Of a DNA stretch of 64,000 nucleotides, positions 55,184 through 63,339 are shown piece after piece. Both the position numbers and the translations under genes were made by a program. This DNA comes from Burkholderiales bacterium (lineage in GTDB: Bacteria; Pseudomonadota; Gammaproteobacteria; Burkholderiales; SG8-39), in the NCBI GenBank assembly GCA_014860445.1, contig JACZJT010000052.1:186001-250000 (forward strand), given 5' to 3'. Position 1 is the first letter of the stretch. Each line of letters begins with the position of its first letter. Under the pieces are notes generated by a model. It was not told the origin of the DNA, ran no database searches, and was given only the letters and a program-made list of their open reading frames with translations.

Positions 55184-56092
55184 GTGAAACTGGCACTAAA
55201 AATAGACGTAGACACCTATCGCGGCACGCGCGTAGGCGTACCGCGGCTGCTCGAGGCCCTGAAAAAACAGGAAGCCGGCGCGAGCTTTCTGTTCAGCCTG
55301 GGTCCGGATCATACCGGCCGTGCGATCAAGCGCGCGTTTCGTCCGGGCTTCATGAAAAAGGTGTCGCGTACTTCGGTGCTGGAGCATTACGGACTCAAGA
55401 CCCTGCTCTACGGCACGATGCTGCCCGGGCCCGACATCGGCAAACACTGCGCCGCGATCATGCGCGACACGCGCGATGCCGGCTTCGAGGTCGGCATCCA
55501 TACCTGGGACCACGTCAAATGGCAGGATTACGTGGCCGGCGCCGATGCGCACTGGACCGGCGAGGAAATGGGCGCCGCTTTCCTGCGCTTTTCCGAAATA
55601 TTCGGAGAGCCCGCGCGCACCCACGGGGCCGCCGGCTGGCAGATGAACCTGCACGCGCTGCGCCTGACCCAGCGCCTGGGTTTCGATTATTGCTCGGACA
55701 CCCGCGGTCGCTGCCCCTACATCCCCATCTACCGCGGCGAGATCGTCGCCTGCCCGCAGTTGCCGACCACGCTACCGACCCTGGATGAACTGATCGGTCT
55801 GGACGGGCTGACCGCGGAGAACGTCGCAGCGCATGTGCTCAAGCTGTCCGAAAACCCGCCCCCGACGGGGCATGTGTACACCTTGCACGCCGAACTCGAG
55901 GGCATGAAACTGCTGCCGATATTCGAGTCCCTGCTGGCCGGCTGGAAAGCCATGGGCTACGAGCTGGTGCGTACGCGCGACCTCTATGACACGCTCAGCC
56001 TGCGAAACCTGCCGCGGCATGAATTGATCATGGGCGAGATCCCCGGCCGATCGGGCAAGCTCGCATTGCAGGGCAAGGAGTTTCTCGCATGA
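55184..56092 (+). CDS. arnD: 4-deoxy-4-formamido-L-arabinose-phosphoundecaprenol deformylase
   Basis: The 302-residue NodB-type deacetylase starts at a GTG with no strong ribosome binding site. The metal and catalytic sequences are LKIDVDTYRG near residues 5-14 and GIHTWDHVKWQD near 104-115, with H-G-A-A-G in RTHGAAGWQMN. It removes the formyl group from the lipid-linked sugar. It overlaps the dehalogenase gene by 4 bp. The 106-bp gap before it contains no other gene. Confidence 0.92.
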   Translation: MKLALKIDVDTYRGTRVGVPRLLEALKKQEAGASFLFSLGPDHTGRAIKRAFRPGFMKKVSRTSVLEHYGLKTLLYGTMLPGPDIGKHCAAIMRDTRDAGFEVGIHTWDHVKWQDYVAGADAHWTGEEMGAAFLRFSEIFGEPARTHGAAGWQMNLHALRLTQRLGFDYCSDTRGRCPYIPIYRGEIVACPQLPTTLPTLDELIGLDGLTAENVAAHVLKLSENPPPTGHVYTLHAELEGMKLLPIFESLLAGWKAMGYELVRTRDLYDTLSLRNLPRHELIMGEIPGRSGKLALQGKEFLA

Positions 56093-56976
56093 GCCCTTTA
56101 TTCCCCGGATTCGAGCGCAAGCAGGTCCGGGTAAGCGGCGCCAGCATCAACCTGGTGCAAGGCGGCAGCGGGCCGGCGGTGCTGTTGCTGCATGGCTATC
56201 CGCAGACACACTGTATCTGGCACAAGATCGCACCGCGACTGGCGAAAAAATACACGGTGGTTGCCGCTGACCTGCGCGGCTACGGCGATTCGTCCAAACC
56301 CGCCGGATCGGTCGATCACAGCAACTACTCCAAGCGCGCCATGGCACTGGATCAGGTCGAAATGATGGAGTCGCTGGGGTACGCGGAGTTCTGCCTGGTC
56401 GGACATGACCGCGGTGGCCGAGTCGCCCATCGCCTTGCCCTGGATCACGCGAAGCGCGTAAAAAAACTCGTCGTGCTGGACATCTGCCCGACCAGGGCCA
56501 TGTATGCGCAGTCCGACCACGCGTTCGCCAAGTCCTACTTCCATTGGTTTTTTCTGATTCAGCCGGCGCCGTTCCCCGAAACCCTGATCGGCGCCGACCC
56601 GGAGTTCTTCATCAAGTATCAGATGGGCCGCCGCCACGGCGGTCTGAAAGTGTTCGCAGCAGATGCCATGGCGGAGTACCTGCGCTGCTTTTCCGACCCG
56701 GCCTGCATACACGCGACCTGCGAGGACTACCGTGCAGCAGAGTCCATCGACCTGTCGCACGACGCGACCGACGCGGACAAGTCCATCGCCTGCCCGGTGC
56801 TTGCACTGTGGGGTAAGCACGGCGTCGTCGAGCAGCAGTTCGATTGCGTCGCAGAATGGCGCGCAGTCGCGCGCGAAGTACGCGGCCATGCCCTGGACTG
56901 CGGCCACTATCTGCCCGAAGAACGGCCGGACGAAGTTGCAAGCGAACTGGAGAATTTTCTCGGTGAAGTCAGTTGA
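56089..56976 (+). CDS. Haloacetate (fluoroacetate) dehalogenase-like alpha/beta hydrolase
   Basis: The 295-residue protein carries the complete set of fluoroacetate dehalogenase residues: nucleophile Asp107 and carboxylate-binding Arg108 and Arg111 (GHDRGGR), the halide cradle His152-Trp153 and Tyr214, and general base His273 (CGHYLPEE). These align with Asp110, Arg111, Arg114, His155, Trp156, Tyr219 and His280 of the Rhodopseudomonas enzyme. It would hydrolyse a haloacid. It overlaps arnD by 4 bp, so it is translated from the arn message, which is unexpected. A natural non-halogenated substrate is possible. Confidence 0.82.
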   Translation: MSPLFPGFERKQVRVSGASINLVQGGSGPAVLLLHGYPQTHCIWHKIAPRLAKKYTVVAADLRGYGDSSKPAGSVDHSNYSKRAMALDQVEMMESLGYAEFCLVGHDRGGRVAHRLALDHAKRVKKLVVLDICPTRAMYAQSDHAFAKSYFHWFFLIQPAPFPETLIGADPEFFIKYQMGRRHGGLKVFAADAMAEYLRCFSDPACIHATCEDYRAAESIDLSHDATDADKSIACPVLALWGKHGVVEQQFDCVAEWRAVAREVRGHALDCGHYLPEERPDEVASELENFLGEVS

Positions 56977-57098
56977 TGAGTGCTCCGACATGCGAGCAGA
57001 GAGCAGACGCACAAGAAGTCCACGAACAGGGTTGCGTTCCCGCCCTGATTCATCAACAATACGTACGCAGGCCGGTTTCGGTCAGACTATAGGAATAT

Positions 57099-57554
57099 AT
57101 GGAAAAACATATAGTTAGTGACTTTTCCCTGCCTTGCACAGGCGGCAAGACCTTCCGCCTATCGGAGACTGCCGACAAGATTCTGGTTCTGTACTTCTAC
57201 CCCAAGGACAACACGCCGGGCTGCACCAACGAAAGCATCCAGTTTCGCGACTCGTACCCGATATTTGCCAAACTGGGCTGTGGCGTCTACGGCATCTCCA
57301 GAGACAGCCTCAAATCGCACGAAAGCTTCAAGGCCAAGCACGAATTCCCGTTCGACCTGCTTGCGGACACCGACGAGCAGCTGTGCACCCAGATGGGCGT
57401 GATCAAGATGAAAAACATGTATGGCAAGCAGGTGCGCGGCATAGAGCGCAGCAGCTTCGTGCTCGATCGCGAGCGCGTCATCCGGCGCGAATGGCGCGGC
57501 GTCAAGGTTCCCGGTCATGTTCAGGAGGTATTGGATTTTGTTAAAACACTCTAA
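57099..57554 (+). CDS. bcp: Peroxiredoxin of the Bcp/PrxQ type
   Basis: The 151-residue thioredoxin-fold peroxidase has the peroxidatic Cys42 in KDNTPGCTNES. The resolving cysteine five residues on, as in E. coli Bcp, is replaced by Ile47; other cysteines at 13, 60 and 96 could serve instead, or the enzyme may be 1-Cys. The C-terminus ends GHVQEVLDFVKTL. It reduces peroxides. It overlaps the PhoH-like gene. Confidence 0.9.
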   Translation: MEKHIVSDFSLPCTGGKTFRLSETADKILVLYFYPKDNTPGCTNESIQFRDSYPIFAKLGCGVYGISRDSLKSHESFKAKHEFPFDLLADTDEQLCTQMGVIKMKNMYGKQVRGIERSSFVLDRERVIRREWRGVKVPGHVQEVLDFVKTL

Positions 57555-59019
57555 TAACAACAACGATGCGGCGTTCGACGAAAATGCCGACCAGCCCCCG
57601 ATGACCAAACGAAAAAGCCGCTCCGAATCCGCCAAGACCGCGACCAAGCTGTTTGTGCTCGACACCAATGTGCTGATGCACGATCCAACCAGCCTGTTCC
57701 GCTTCGAAGAACACGACCTGTTCCTGCCGATCATGACGCTGGAGGAACTCGACCATAACAAGAAAGGTTTGTCCGAAGTCGCGCGCAATGCGCGTCAGGC
57801 CAGCCGCTACCTCGACGAAATCGTCAGCGGCGTCGCCGGCCGGATCGACGAGGGCATCCCGCTGAAGCGCAGTGCCGCGGACCCTGCAGCGGGCAAGCTC
57901 TTCCTGCAGACACAGGCGCTAGACAGTGCGCTGCCCGAATCGCTTGCAATGGGCAAGGCCGACAATCACATCATCGGCGTGGTGATGGCCCTGCAGCGGC
58001 AGCAGCCGCAGCGTCAGGTCATCCTGGTGTCCAAGGACATCAATATGCGCATCAAGGCGCGCGCGCTCGGGCTCGCCGCGGAAGATTACTTCAACGACAA
58101 GGTACTGGAGGATATCGACCTTCTCTACACCGGCGTGCGCGAACTGCCGGCCGATTTCTGGGACCAACACGCCAAGGACATGGAGTCCTGGAAGAAAGAC
58201 GGGCGCACCTACTACCGCGTGAAGGGTCCGCTATGCGAGCACCTGCAGGTCAACGAGTTCGTGTACCAGGAAAGCGACAGGCCGCTGCATGCCATCGTGC
58301 GCGAACAGACCGGGCGCAGCGCAGTACTGGAAACCATCAAGGACTACTCGCACCAGAAGAACAATGTCTGGGGCGTGACCGCGCGCAACCGCGAGCAGAA
58401 TTTCGCCCTCAACCTGTTGATGAACCCGGAGGTCGATTTCATCACCCTGCTCGGTCAGGCCGGCACCGGCAAGACCCTGCTCACGCTCGCCGCCGGACTG
58501 ATGCAGACACTCGAGGACAAGATTTTCTCGGAGATCATCATCACCCGGGTAACCGTGCCGGTGGGCGAAGACATCGGTTTCCTGCCGGGCACGGAAGAAG
58601 AGAAAATGAATCCCTGGATGGGCGCGCTCGAGGACAACCTTGAGGTGCTGAACAAGTCCGACGAGGAAGGCGGTGAATGGGGACGCGCCGCGACGCGCGA
58701 TTTGATCCGGTCGCGCATCAAAGTGAAGTCGCTCAACTTCATGCGCGGCCGCACCTTTTTGAACAAATACCTCATCATCGACGAGGCGCAGAACCTCACC
58801 CCCAAGCAGATGCGAACATTGATCACCCGCGCCGGCCCCGGCACCAAGGTTGTATGCCTGGGCAATATCGCGCAGATCGACACGCCCTACCTTACGGAAG
58901 GCTCATCCGGCCTGACTTACGTCGTCGACCGTTTCAAGGGCTGGGAGCACGGCGGTCACGTCACCCTGCAGCGCGGCGAGCGCTCGCGGCTGGCGGACCA
59001 CGCGGCGGAGGTACTTTAG
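57538..59019 (+). CDS. PIN-domain PhoH-family ATPase
   Basis: I place the start at a TTG at 57538: an AGGAGG lies 9 nt upstream inside the end of the bcp gene, while later ATGs have none. The product is about 493 residues. The N-terminal PIN domain has the acidic FVLDTNVLMHD and LEELDHNKKG, with further Asp near KADNHIIG and VSKDINMR; the C-terminal PhoH ATPase has Walker A GQAGTGKTLLT and Walker B IIDEAQNLTPKQM. This PIN-PhoH fusion resembles PhoH2 proteins with RNA helicase and RNase activity. The 17-bp overlap with bcp suggests coupling. Confidence 0.9.
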   Translation: MLKHSNNNNDAAFDENADQPPMTKRKSRSESAKTATKLFVLDTNVLMHDPTSLFRFEEHDLFLPIMTLEELDHNKKGLSEVARNARQASRYLDEIVSGVAGRIDEGIPLKRSAADPAAGKLFLQTQALDSALPESLAMGKADNHIIGVVMALQRQQPQRQVILVSKDINMRIKARALGLAAEDYFNDKVLEDIDLLYTGVRELPADFWDQHAKDMESWKKDGRTYYRVKGPLCEHLQVNEFVYQESDRPLHAIVREQTGRSAVLETIKDYSHQKNNVWGVTARNREQNFALNLLMNPEVDFITLLGQAGTGKTLLTLAAGLMQTLEDKIFSEIIITRVTVPVGEDIGFLPGTEEEKMNPWMGALEDNLEVLNKSDEEGGEWGRAATRDLIRSRIKVKSLNFMRGRTFLNKYLIIDEAQNLTPKQMRTLITRAGPGTKVVCLGNIAQIDTPYLTEGSSGLTYVVDRFKGWEHGGHVTLQRGERSRLADHAAEVL

Positions 59020-59049
59020 TACCGCGGTTGCCAGGATAAGGTTGCGGTG

Positions 59050-59967
59050 CTAATTTACTTTCAGACTGTGTTTTAACACCATTCTGGTACACGCAAGCAA
59101 TGCCGCGGCTGCCGGGGTAAGCGGAAATTTGGCAAGCCGGGCAATGGAGATGGGCCATTCCAGGGACGGATCGACAATCAGTATCCGCCGGATATCGCTA
59201 GGCATCTGCTTCGCCGCAATGCGAGCCAGCATGGCAACACCCATTCCCGCCTGCAATAGGCCGATTACGGTCGAGAGCAAGGCCACCCGATGAACGATAT
59301 TTGGCGTGATACCTGCCAACTCCAAATTGACGTTCACGGTCTGCCACGCCGGCGCCAGCGGATTGATTTGAATACAGGGTAGCTCGCTGAGCAAACCGGC
59401 CGGTATCGAATCTCGTTTGGCCAGATAGTGATCTTCGCGGACGAACAGATCCAAGGGGCTGCCCCACAGCGCCTCAGTGAGAATCTCGGAGTCGTGCCCC
59501 TGGAAGACGGCGCCGAGGCCGATGTCCGCCTCGTGGGACAACAGCTTTGCCTTGATCTGCTCGACCGAGCAATCCAACACGGTGACACCGATCGCCGGGA
59601 ACTGTTCACGAAATGCGCGCAAGATTGCGGGCAGCAGGGCCGCGGCGCTGACGTGGCCCGCCGCCACCACGACCGACCCGCTCTTGAACTCCGATGTGGA
59701 GCGGCAATTTTTCAAAGATGCGTCTATCGACATGATCGCGCGCCGCGCAGTGTCGGCGATCGCCCGCCCCTCCATCGTCAGCTGGGTCCTTCTGCCCCGC
59801 ACGACCAGTCCCTGCCCCAATTGGTCCTCAAGCCTGCGGATTAGATGGCTGATCGACGGCTGGGACAAATCCAGCTGCTCCGCCGCGATCGTAAAACTGC
59901 CGGTATCCGCAATGGCGACCAAAGCCCGTAATTGCTGAAGCGAAACGGATTCAGTGATACCAGTCAT
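59050..59967 (-). CDS. LysR-family transcriptional regulator
   Basis: The 305-residue protein has the LysR N-terminal winged helix (LQQLRALVAIADTGSFTIAAEQLDLSQPSISHLIRRLE) and a periplasmic-binding-like effector domain starting near residue 95. It is divergent from the DUF3604 gene with 94 bp between them, the usual set-up in which the regulator controls the adjacent catabolic operon. The effector is unknown; an organic acid imported by the Bug-dependent transporter is a reasonable guess. Confidence 0.92.
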   Translation of the reverse strand: MTGITESVSLQQLRALVAIADTGSFTIAAEQLDLSQPSISHLIRRLEDQLGQGLVVRGRRTQLTMEGRAIADTARRAIMSIDASLKNCRSTSEFKSGSVVVAAGHVSAAALLPAILRAFREQFPAIGVTVLDCSVEQIKAKLLSHEADIGLGAVFQGHDSEILTEALWGSPLDLFVREDHYLAKRDSIPAGLLSELPCIQINPLAPAWQTVNVNLELAGITPNIVHRVALLSTVIGLLQAGMGVAMLARIAAKQMPSDIRRILIVDPSLEWPISIARLAKFPLTPAAAALLACTRMVLKHSLKVN

Positions 59968-59976
59968 GTCATAACA

Positions 59977-60048
59977 CTATGGGAGTATAGATCGCATGAT
60001 ATAGGAATATGCAGTGAGTGACGCTAGTATTTCCTAGTTTCACACTAG
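59977..60048. promoter_or_regulatory. Divergent LysR/DUF3604 promoter with short dyads
   Basis: CTAT-N6-ATAG lies at 59977-59990, and CTAG occurs at 60024, 60034 and 60045, three copies in 25 bp. CTAG is normally rare in proteobacterial DNA. The dyads could be LysR sites, but no exact T-N11-A pair stands out. Confidence 0.35.
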
Positions 60049-60061
60049 ATGGACAAAAACA

Positions 60062-62314
60062 ATGCCTCATTCGCACTATGTACCGCATCTGATGGGTACG
60101 GCGACGATCGCTCCCACAGGCGAGTTCGAAGCGGGAAGTTTCGCGGAATTCACGCTGAGCTATACAGCCGGTTATTTCGGAATCGATGACACCGGCTCCT
60201 TGAAGATCGTTCACAGGTTTGCCAGTGATATGGGCAAACCTCAATTCAATGACCCCAAAGGATGGAACTACACCACGGTCGAGGCCAGCAACGGCGCGAT
60301 CTTGCAAATCGAATATGACGGCAAGCGCAATATTCGACCTTGGGACAAGACCCTTTTCATTCGAGTGGTTCGCGGGTTCCTGAAGGAAGGCGATCAGATC
60401 ATCGTCCGTTTCGGCGACCGTCGGTCCGGATCCCGCGGGATGCGCGTACAGACGTTCTGCGAGCCTACTTTCGAGTTCAAGGTACTCGTCGACGCCTTCG
60501 CTGCGTACGAGTACGTAGAAATCGAGAATTCACCCACGATATCCATCGTATCCGGCCCGCCCGTAAACTATAAAGCCGTGCTGCCCAGCCTGTGGAAGAC
60601 AGGCGAACCCTTCAAGTTCAGATTCAAGGGGGAGGATAAATGGGGCAACCCGAGCGACAAGCTAAGCGCGAATTTTCAGCTGAAAAGCAATCTTCCGGTC
60701 GGGGGACTTCCCGACACCATCAAATTTGAGCGCGGCGCATTCACGGCCACTGTAGATAATCTGGTCGTTCTGGCTCCTGGCGATTTGTCGATTGACGTCC
60801 TGCTGGACGGCGTTCTGGTCGCAAGCTCCAATCCCTGCAGAATCGCAGCTGAAGTCCCGATGCACCAATATTGGGCGGATCTGCACGGCCAGTCAGAAGA
60901 AACAATCGGCACCAATTCGGCCGCCGATCTGATCGAGTTTGCGCGCGATCGCGCATTTCTCGATGTGATGTGTCATCAGGGAAACGACTTCCAGATAACC
61001 TCCGAATTCTGGAACGAGTTGAATACATTGACCGCGCGCTACAACAAAGACGGCGAATTCATTATCTTCCCGGGCTATGAATGGTCGGGCAACACCAGCT
61101 TGGGCGGCGACCGGAATGTCATGTATCTCAAGGAAGGTCGTACTATTTACAGGTCGTCGCACGCATTGTTGAGCGATCTATCCGACGTACAGAACGACGC
61201 CAACGATGCGCCCAGTCTTTTCGAATTCCTGAAAAAGGAAGATTCGATCGTATTTGCGCATGTCGGGGGACGCTACGCCGATATCGCGCTTTCCCACAAT
61301 GCGCAAATTGAACGCTCGGTAGAAGTCCATTCCGACTGGGGCACCTTTGAATGGCTGCTTGAGGACGCATTCATGCAAGGCTATCGCGTCGGCATCCTCG
61401 CAAACAGCGACGGACATAAAGGCCGTCAGGGAGCAAGTCACCCGGGCGCCTCGCTATTTGGCGCATATGGCGGCCTGAGTTGCCTTGTCGCCAAAGAGCT
61501 TACGCGGGCGTCGATTGCTGAATGCCTGCGCAGCCGACACCACTACGCAACCACGGGGTGCCGCGCGTTTCTGGACCTCAGGGTACGCTTTGACAAGCCC
61601 GCAGCCATCCTTTCGGACGATCCGAATCTGGGTGGACCAATCACGCGAGAAAACCGGCTCGAAGCGCCGATGGGCGCAGTCGTTGAATACGACGGTGACA
61701 CCGCATGGTTGGACTTTGAAATTCTCACCGACGGACCGATCGAATGCATCGAAGTCCGGAATCTCATGGAAGTCGTCGAACGCATTGTTCCCTACAGTCA
61801 GAAGGATTTGGGGAATCGGATCCGCATCATGTGGGAAGGATCGGAATATCGCGGCAGGGGGCGGCAGACCGTTTGGGACGGTTCCGCAACCTTAACAGGA
61901 AACACGTTTCTCAATCCGACCCCGATCAATTTCTGGAATCTCGACAAGACGCTCAATCATCCATCCGCCTCGAAACTCGAATGGCAATCGCTCACGACCG
62001 GCGGATTCTCCGGCGTGGATGTCACGCTCGAAAAAAAATACGACGGCCAGCTGCAGATATCGACCCCGCTGGTAAGCGAAAACCTTCAGGTGAAAGACAT
62101 AGGCAATGTGCCGATTGAATTCAGCGCCGGTGGCATAAACCGGCGGGTCCGGATCTATCGTTTGCCAGACGCCAATGTCCATAAGCGAATGAAGGCCAAG
62201 GTCCGGGTGCCGCTGCACACCGGCAAGGACAACGCGATCTATTTAAGGGCGACCACCGAAACAGGATTTTATGTGTTCTCAAGCCCGGTCTATATCGTGC
62301 GAAAAGGCGCTTAA
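60062..62314 (+). CDS. DUF3604 (PHP-like) metallohydrolase-like protein
   Basis: The 750-residue protein has an N-terminal beta-rich region (about 1-260) and then a DUF3604-type core: HQYWADLHGQSEETIGTNSA near 268-287, CHQGND, IFPGYEWSG, VFAHVGGRYADIAL, SVEVHSDWGTFEW and LANSDGHKGRQG. These histidines and acids match the metal site of PHP-like hydrolases. No signal peptide is seen. DUF3604 proteins have no settled function. It is the first gene in a LysR-linked cluster with a phosphosulfolactate-synthase-like gene and a Bug receptor. The ribosome binding site is weak. Confidence 0.8.
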   Translation: MPHSHYVPHLMGTATIAPTGEFEAGSFAEFTLSYTAGYFGIDDTGSLKIVHRFASDMGKPQFNDPKGWNYTTVEASNGAILQIEYDGKRNIRPWDKTLFIRVVRGFLKEGDQIIVRFGDRRSGSRGMRVQTFCEPTFEFKVLVDAFAAYEYVEIENSPTISIVSGPPVNYKAVLPSLWKTGEPFKFRFKGEDKWGNPSDKLSANFQLKSNLPVGGLPDTIKFERGAFTATVDNLVVLAPGDLSIDVLLDGVLVASSNPCRIAAEVPMHQYWADLHGQSEETIGTNSAADLIEFARDRAFLDVMCHQGNDFQITSEFWNELNTLTARYNKDGEFIIFPGYEWSGNTSLGGDRNVMYLKEGRTIYRSSHALLSDLSDVQNDANDAPSLFEFLKKEDSIVFAHVGGRYADIALSHNAQIERSVEVHSDWGTFEWLLEDAFMQGYRVGILANSDGHKGRQGASHPGASLFGAYGGLSCLVAKELTRASIAECLRSRHHYATTGCRAFLDLRVRFDKPAAILSDDPNLGGPITRENRLEAPMGAVVEYDGDTAWLDFEILTDGPIECIEVRNLMEVVERIVPYSQKDLGNRIRIMWEGSEYRGRGRQTVWDGSATLTGNTFLNPTPINFWNLDKTLNHPSASKLEWQSLTTGGFSGVDVTLEKKYDGQLQISTPLVSENLQVKDIGNVPIEFSAGGINRRVRIYRLPDANVHKRMKAKVRVPLHTGKDNAIYLRATTETGFYVFSSPVYIVRKGA

Positions 62315-62378
62315 GCTTGCGCACTACCGCTGAATGCACTGATCAAGAACAAGATTCAACAATCCGAGAGGCCTAGCC

Positions 62379-63191
62379 GTGAACACATCCGCCCCATTTA
62401 GTTTTGTCGCACTGCCCAAGGAGAGGTCGCTGGCGAAGCCACGCCGCAAGGGTTTGACCATGATGATCGACGATGGCATGCCCCTGGGACTGACCGAAGA
62501 CATTTTGAATCTTGCCGAAAGCTACATTGATCTGGCGAAAATCAAGACCGGCACGGCACGGCTATACCCGCGGAAGTCTCTGGAAAATAAGCTGGCGCTC
62601 TACAAACAGAGACAAATTCGCCCTTTCCTGGGCGGGCAGTTTCACGAGTATGTTTTCGGAACGGCGGGAGAAGCGGCACTACCTCCGTTTTATGAAGAAG
62701 CGCTGGCGCTCGGATTCGACATCATCGAGATATCGGATAACGTGGTGCCCCTTACCGACCAGCAGAGGGAGTCACAAATCCGCGGCGCCATTCGAGCTGG
62801 CCTCCAGGTCTTCGGAGAAGTCGGTTCAAAAGAAACCTTGAGCGATCCAAGCCTTCTTATTCGGCAGGCTGAACTCTGCTTTAAGGCGGGAGCGGCTCTG
62901 GTGCTCGTCGAAGCCGCGGAGCTGGTCGAAAACGGTGAAGTGCGGCCGGCGGTGTTGCAGCTGCTAAAGCGCGAACTGGACATGGAAAAGGTCATGATCG
63001 AACTACCGGGTCCCTGGATCAAGGGCGTCCATAGCTGCGATATCGAATTGATGAAACGCGAACTGATCGAGGCCTTCGGACCTGATGTCAATCTTGCCAA
63101 TGTCGGCTCAGCGACTATCATCGACACGGAAGCAGCGCGTGTCGGACTGGGTACCGCGGGGCCCGCCAAGTCCCTGCTGTCGCCGAACTGA
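62379..63191 (+). CDS. Phosphosulfolactate synthase (ComA)-like protein
   Basis: The 270-residue TIM-barrel protein aligns along its length with archaeal ComA: SYIDLAKIKTGTA (residues 49-60) with the ComA sequence around its KFGWGTS, FLGGQFHEYVF (83-93) with YPGGTLFEYA, LGFDIIEISD (111-120) and GEVGSKE, then VNLANVGSATII. Some pocket residues differ: the ComA Gly-Arg-Glu-Ser-Gly loop is replaced by AAELVENG. ComA adds sulfite to phosphoenolpyruvate. Here a related C-S or C-C bond reaction is likely, possibly in the reverse direction in catabolism. Start GTG at 62379 after GAGAGG. Confidence 0.82.
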   Translation: MNTSAPFSFVALPKERSLAKPRRKGLTMMIDDGMPLGLTEDILNLAESYIDLAKIKTGTARLYPRKSLENKLALYKQRQIRPFLGGQFHEYVFGTAGEAALPPFYEEALALGFDIIEISDNVVPLTDQQRESQIRGAIRAGLQVFGEVGSKETLSDPSLLIRQAELCFKAGAALVLVEAAELVENGEVRPAVLQLLKRELDMEKVMIELPGPWIKGVHSCDIELMKRELIEAFGPDVNLANVGSATIIDTEAARVGLGTAGPAKSLLSPN

Positions 63192-63339
63192 TCGAATGCC
63201 GCCAGGCGCAATCGCGAGGAAGCTTCCTCATGCGCAGGGGTTCGATGCACGTTTTTGAATTGCAGTGAAATTGCGCTGTACTTGTGGAAAAGATGACGTG
63301 AAGAAATTTGAAAACTTTTTTACCCGAAGGAGGCTCGAG

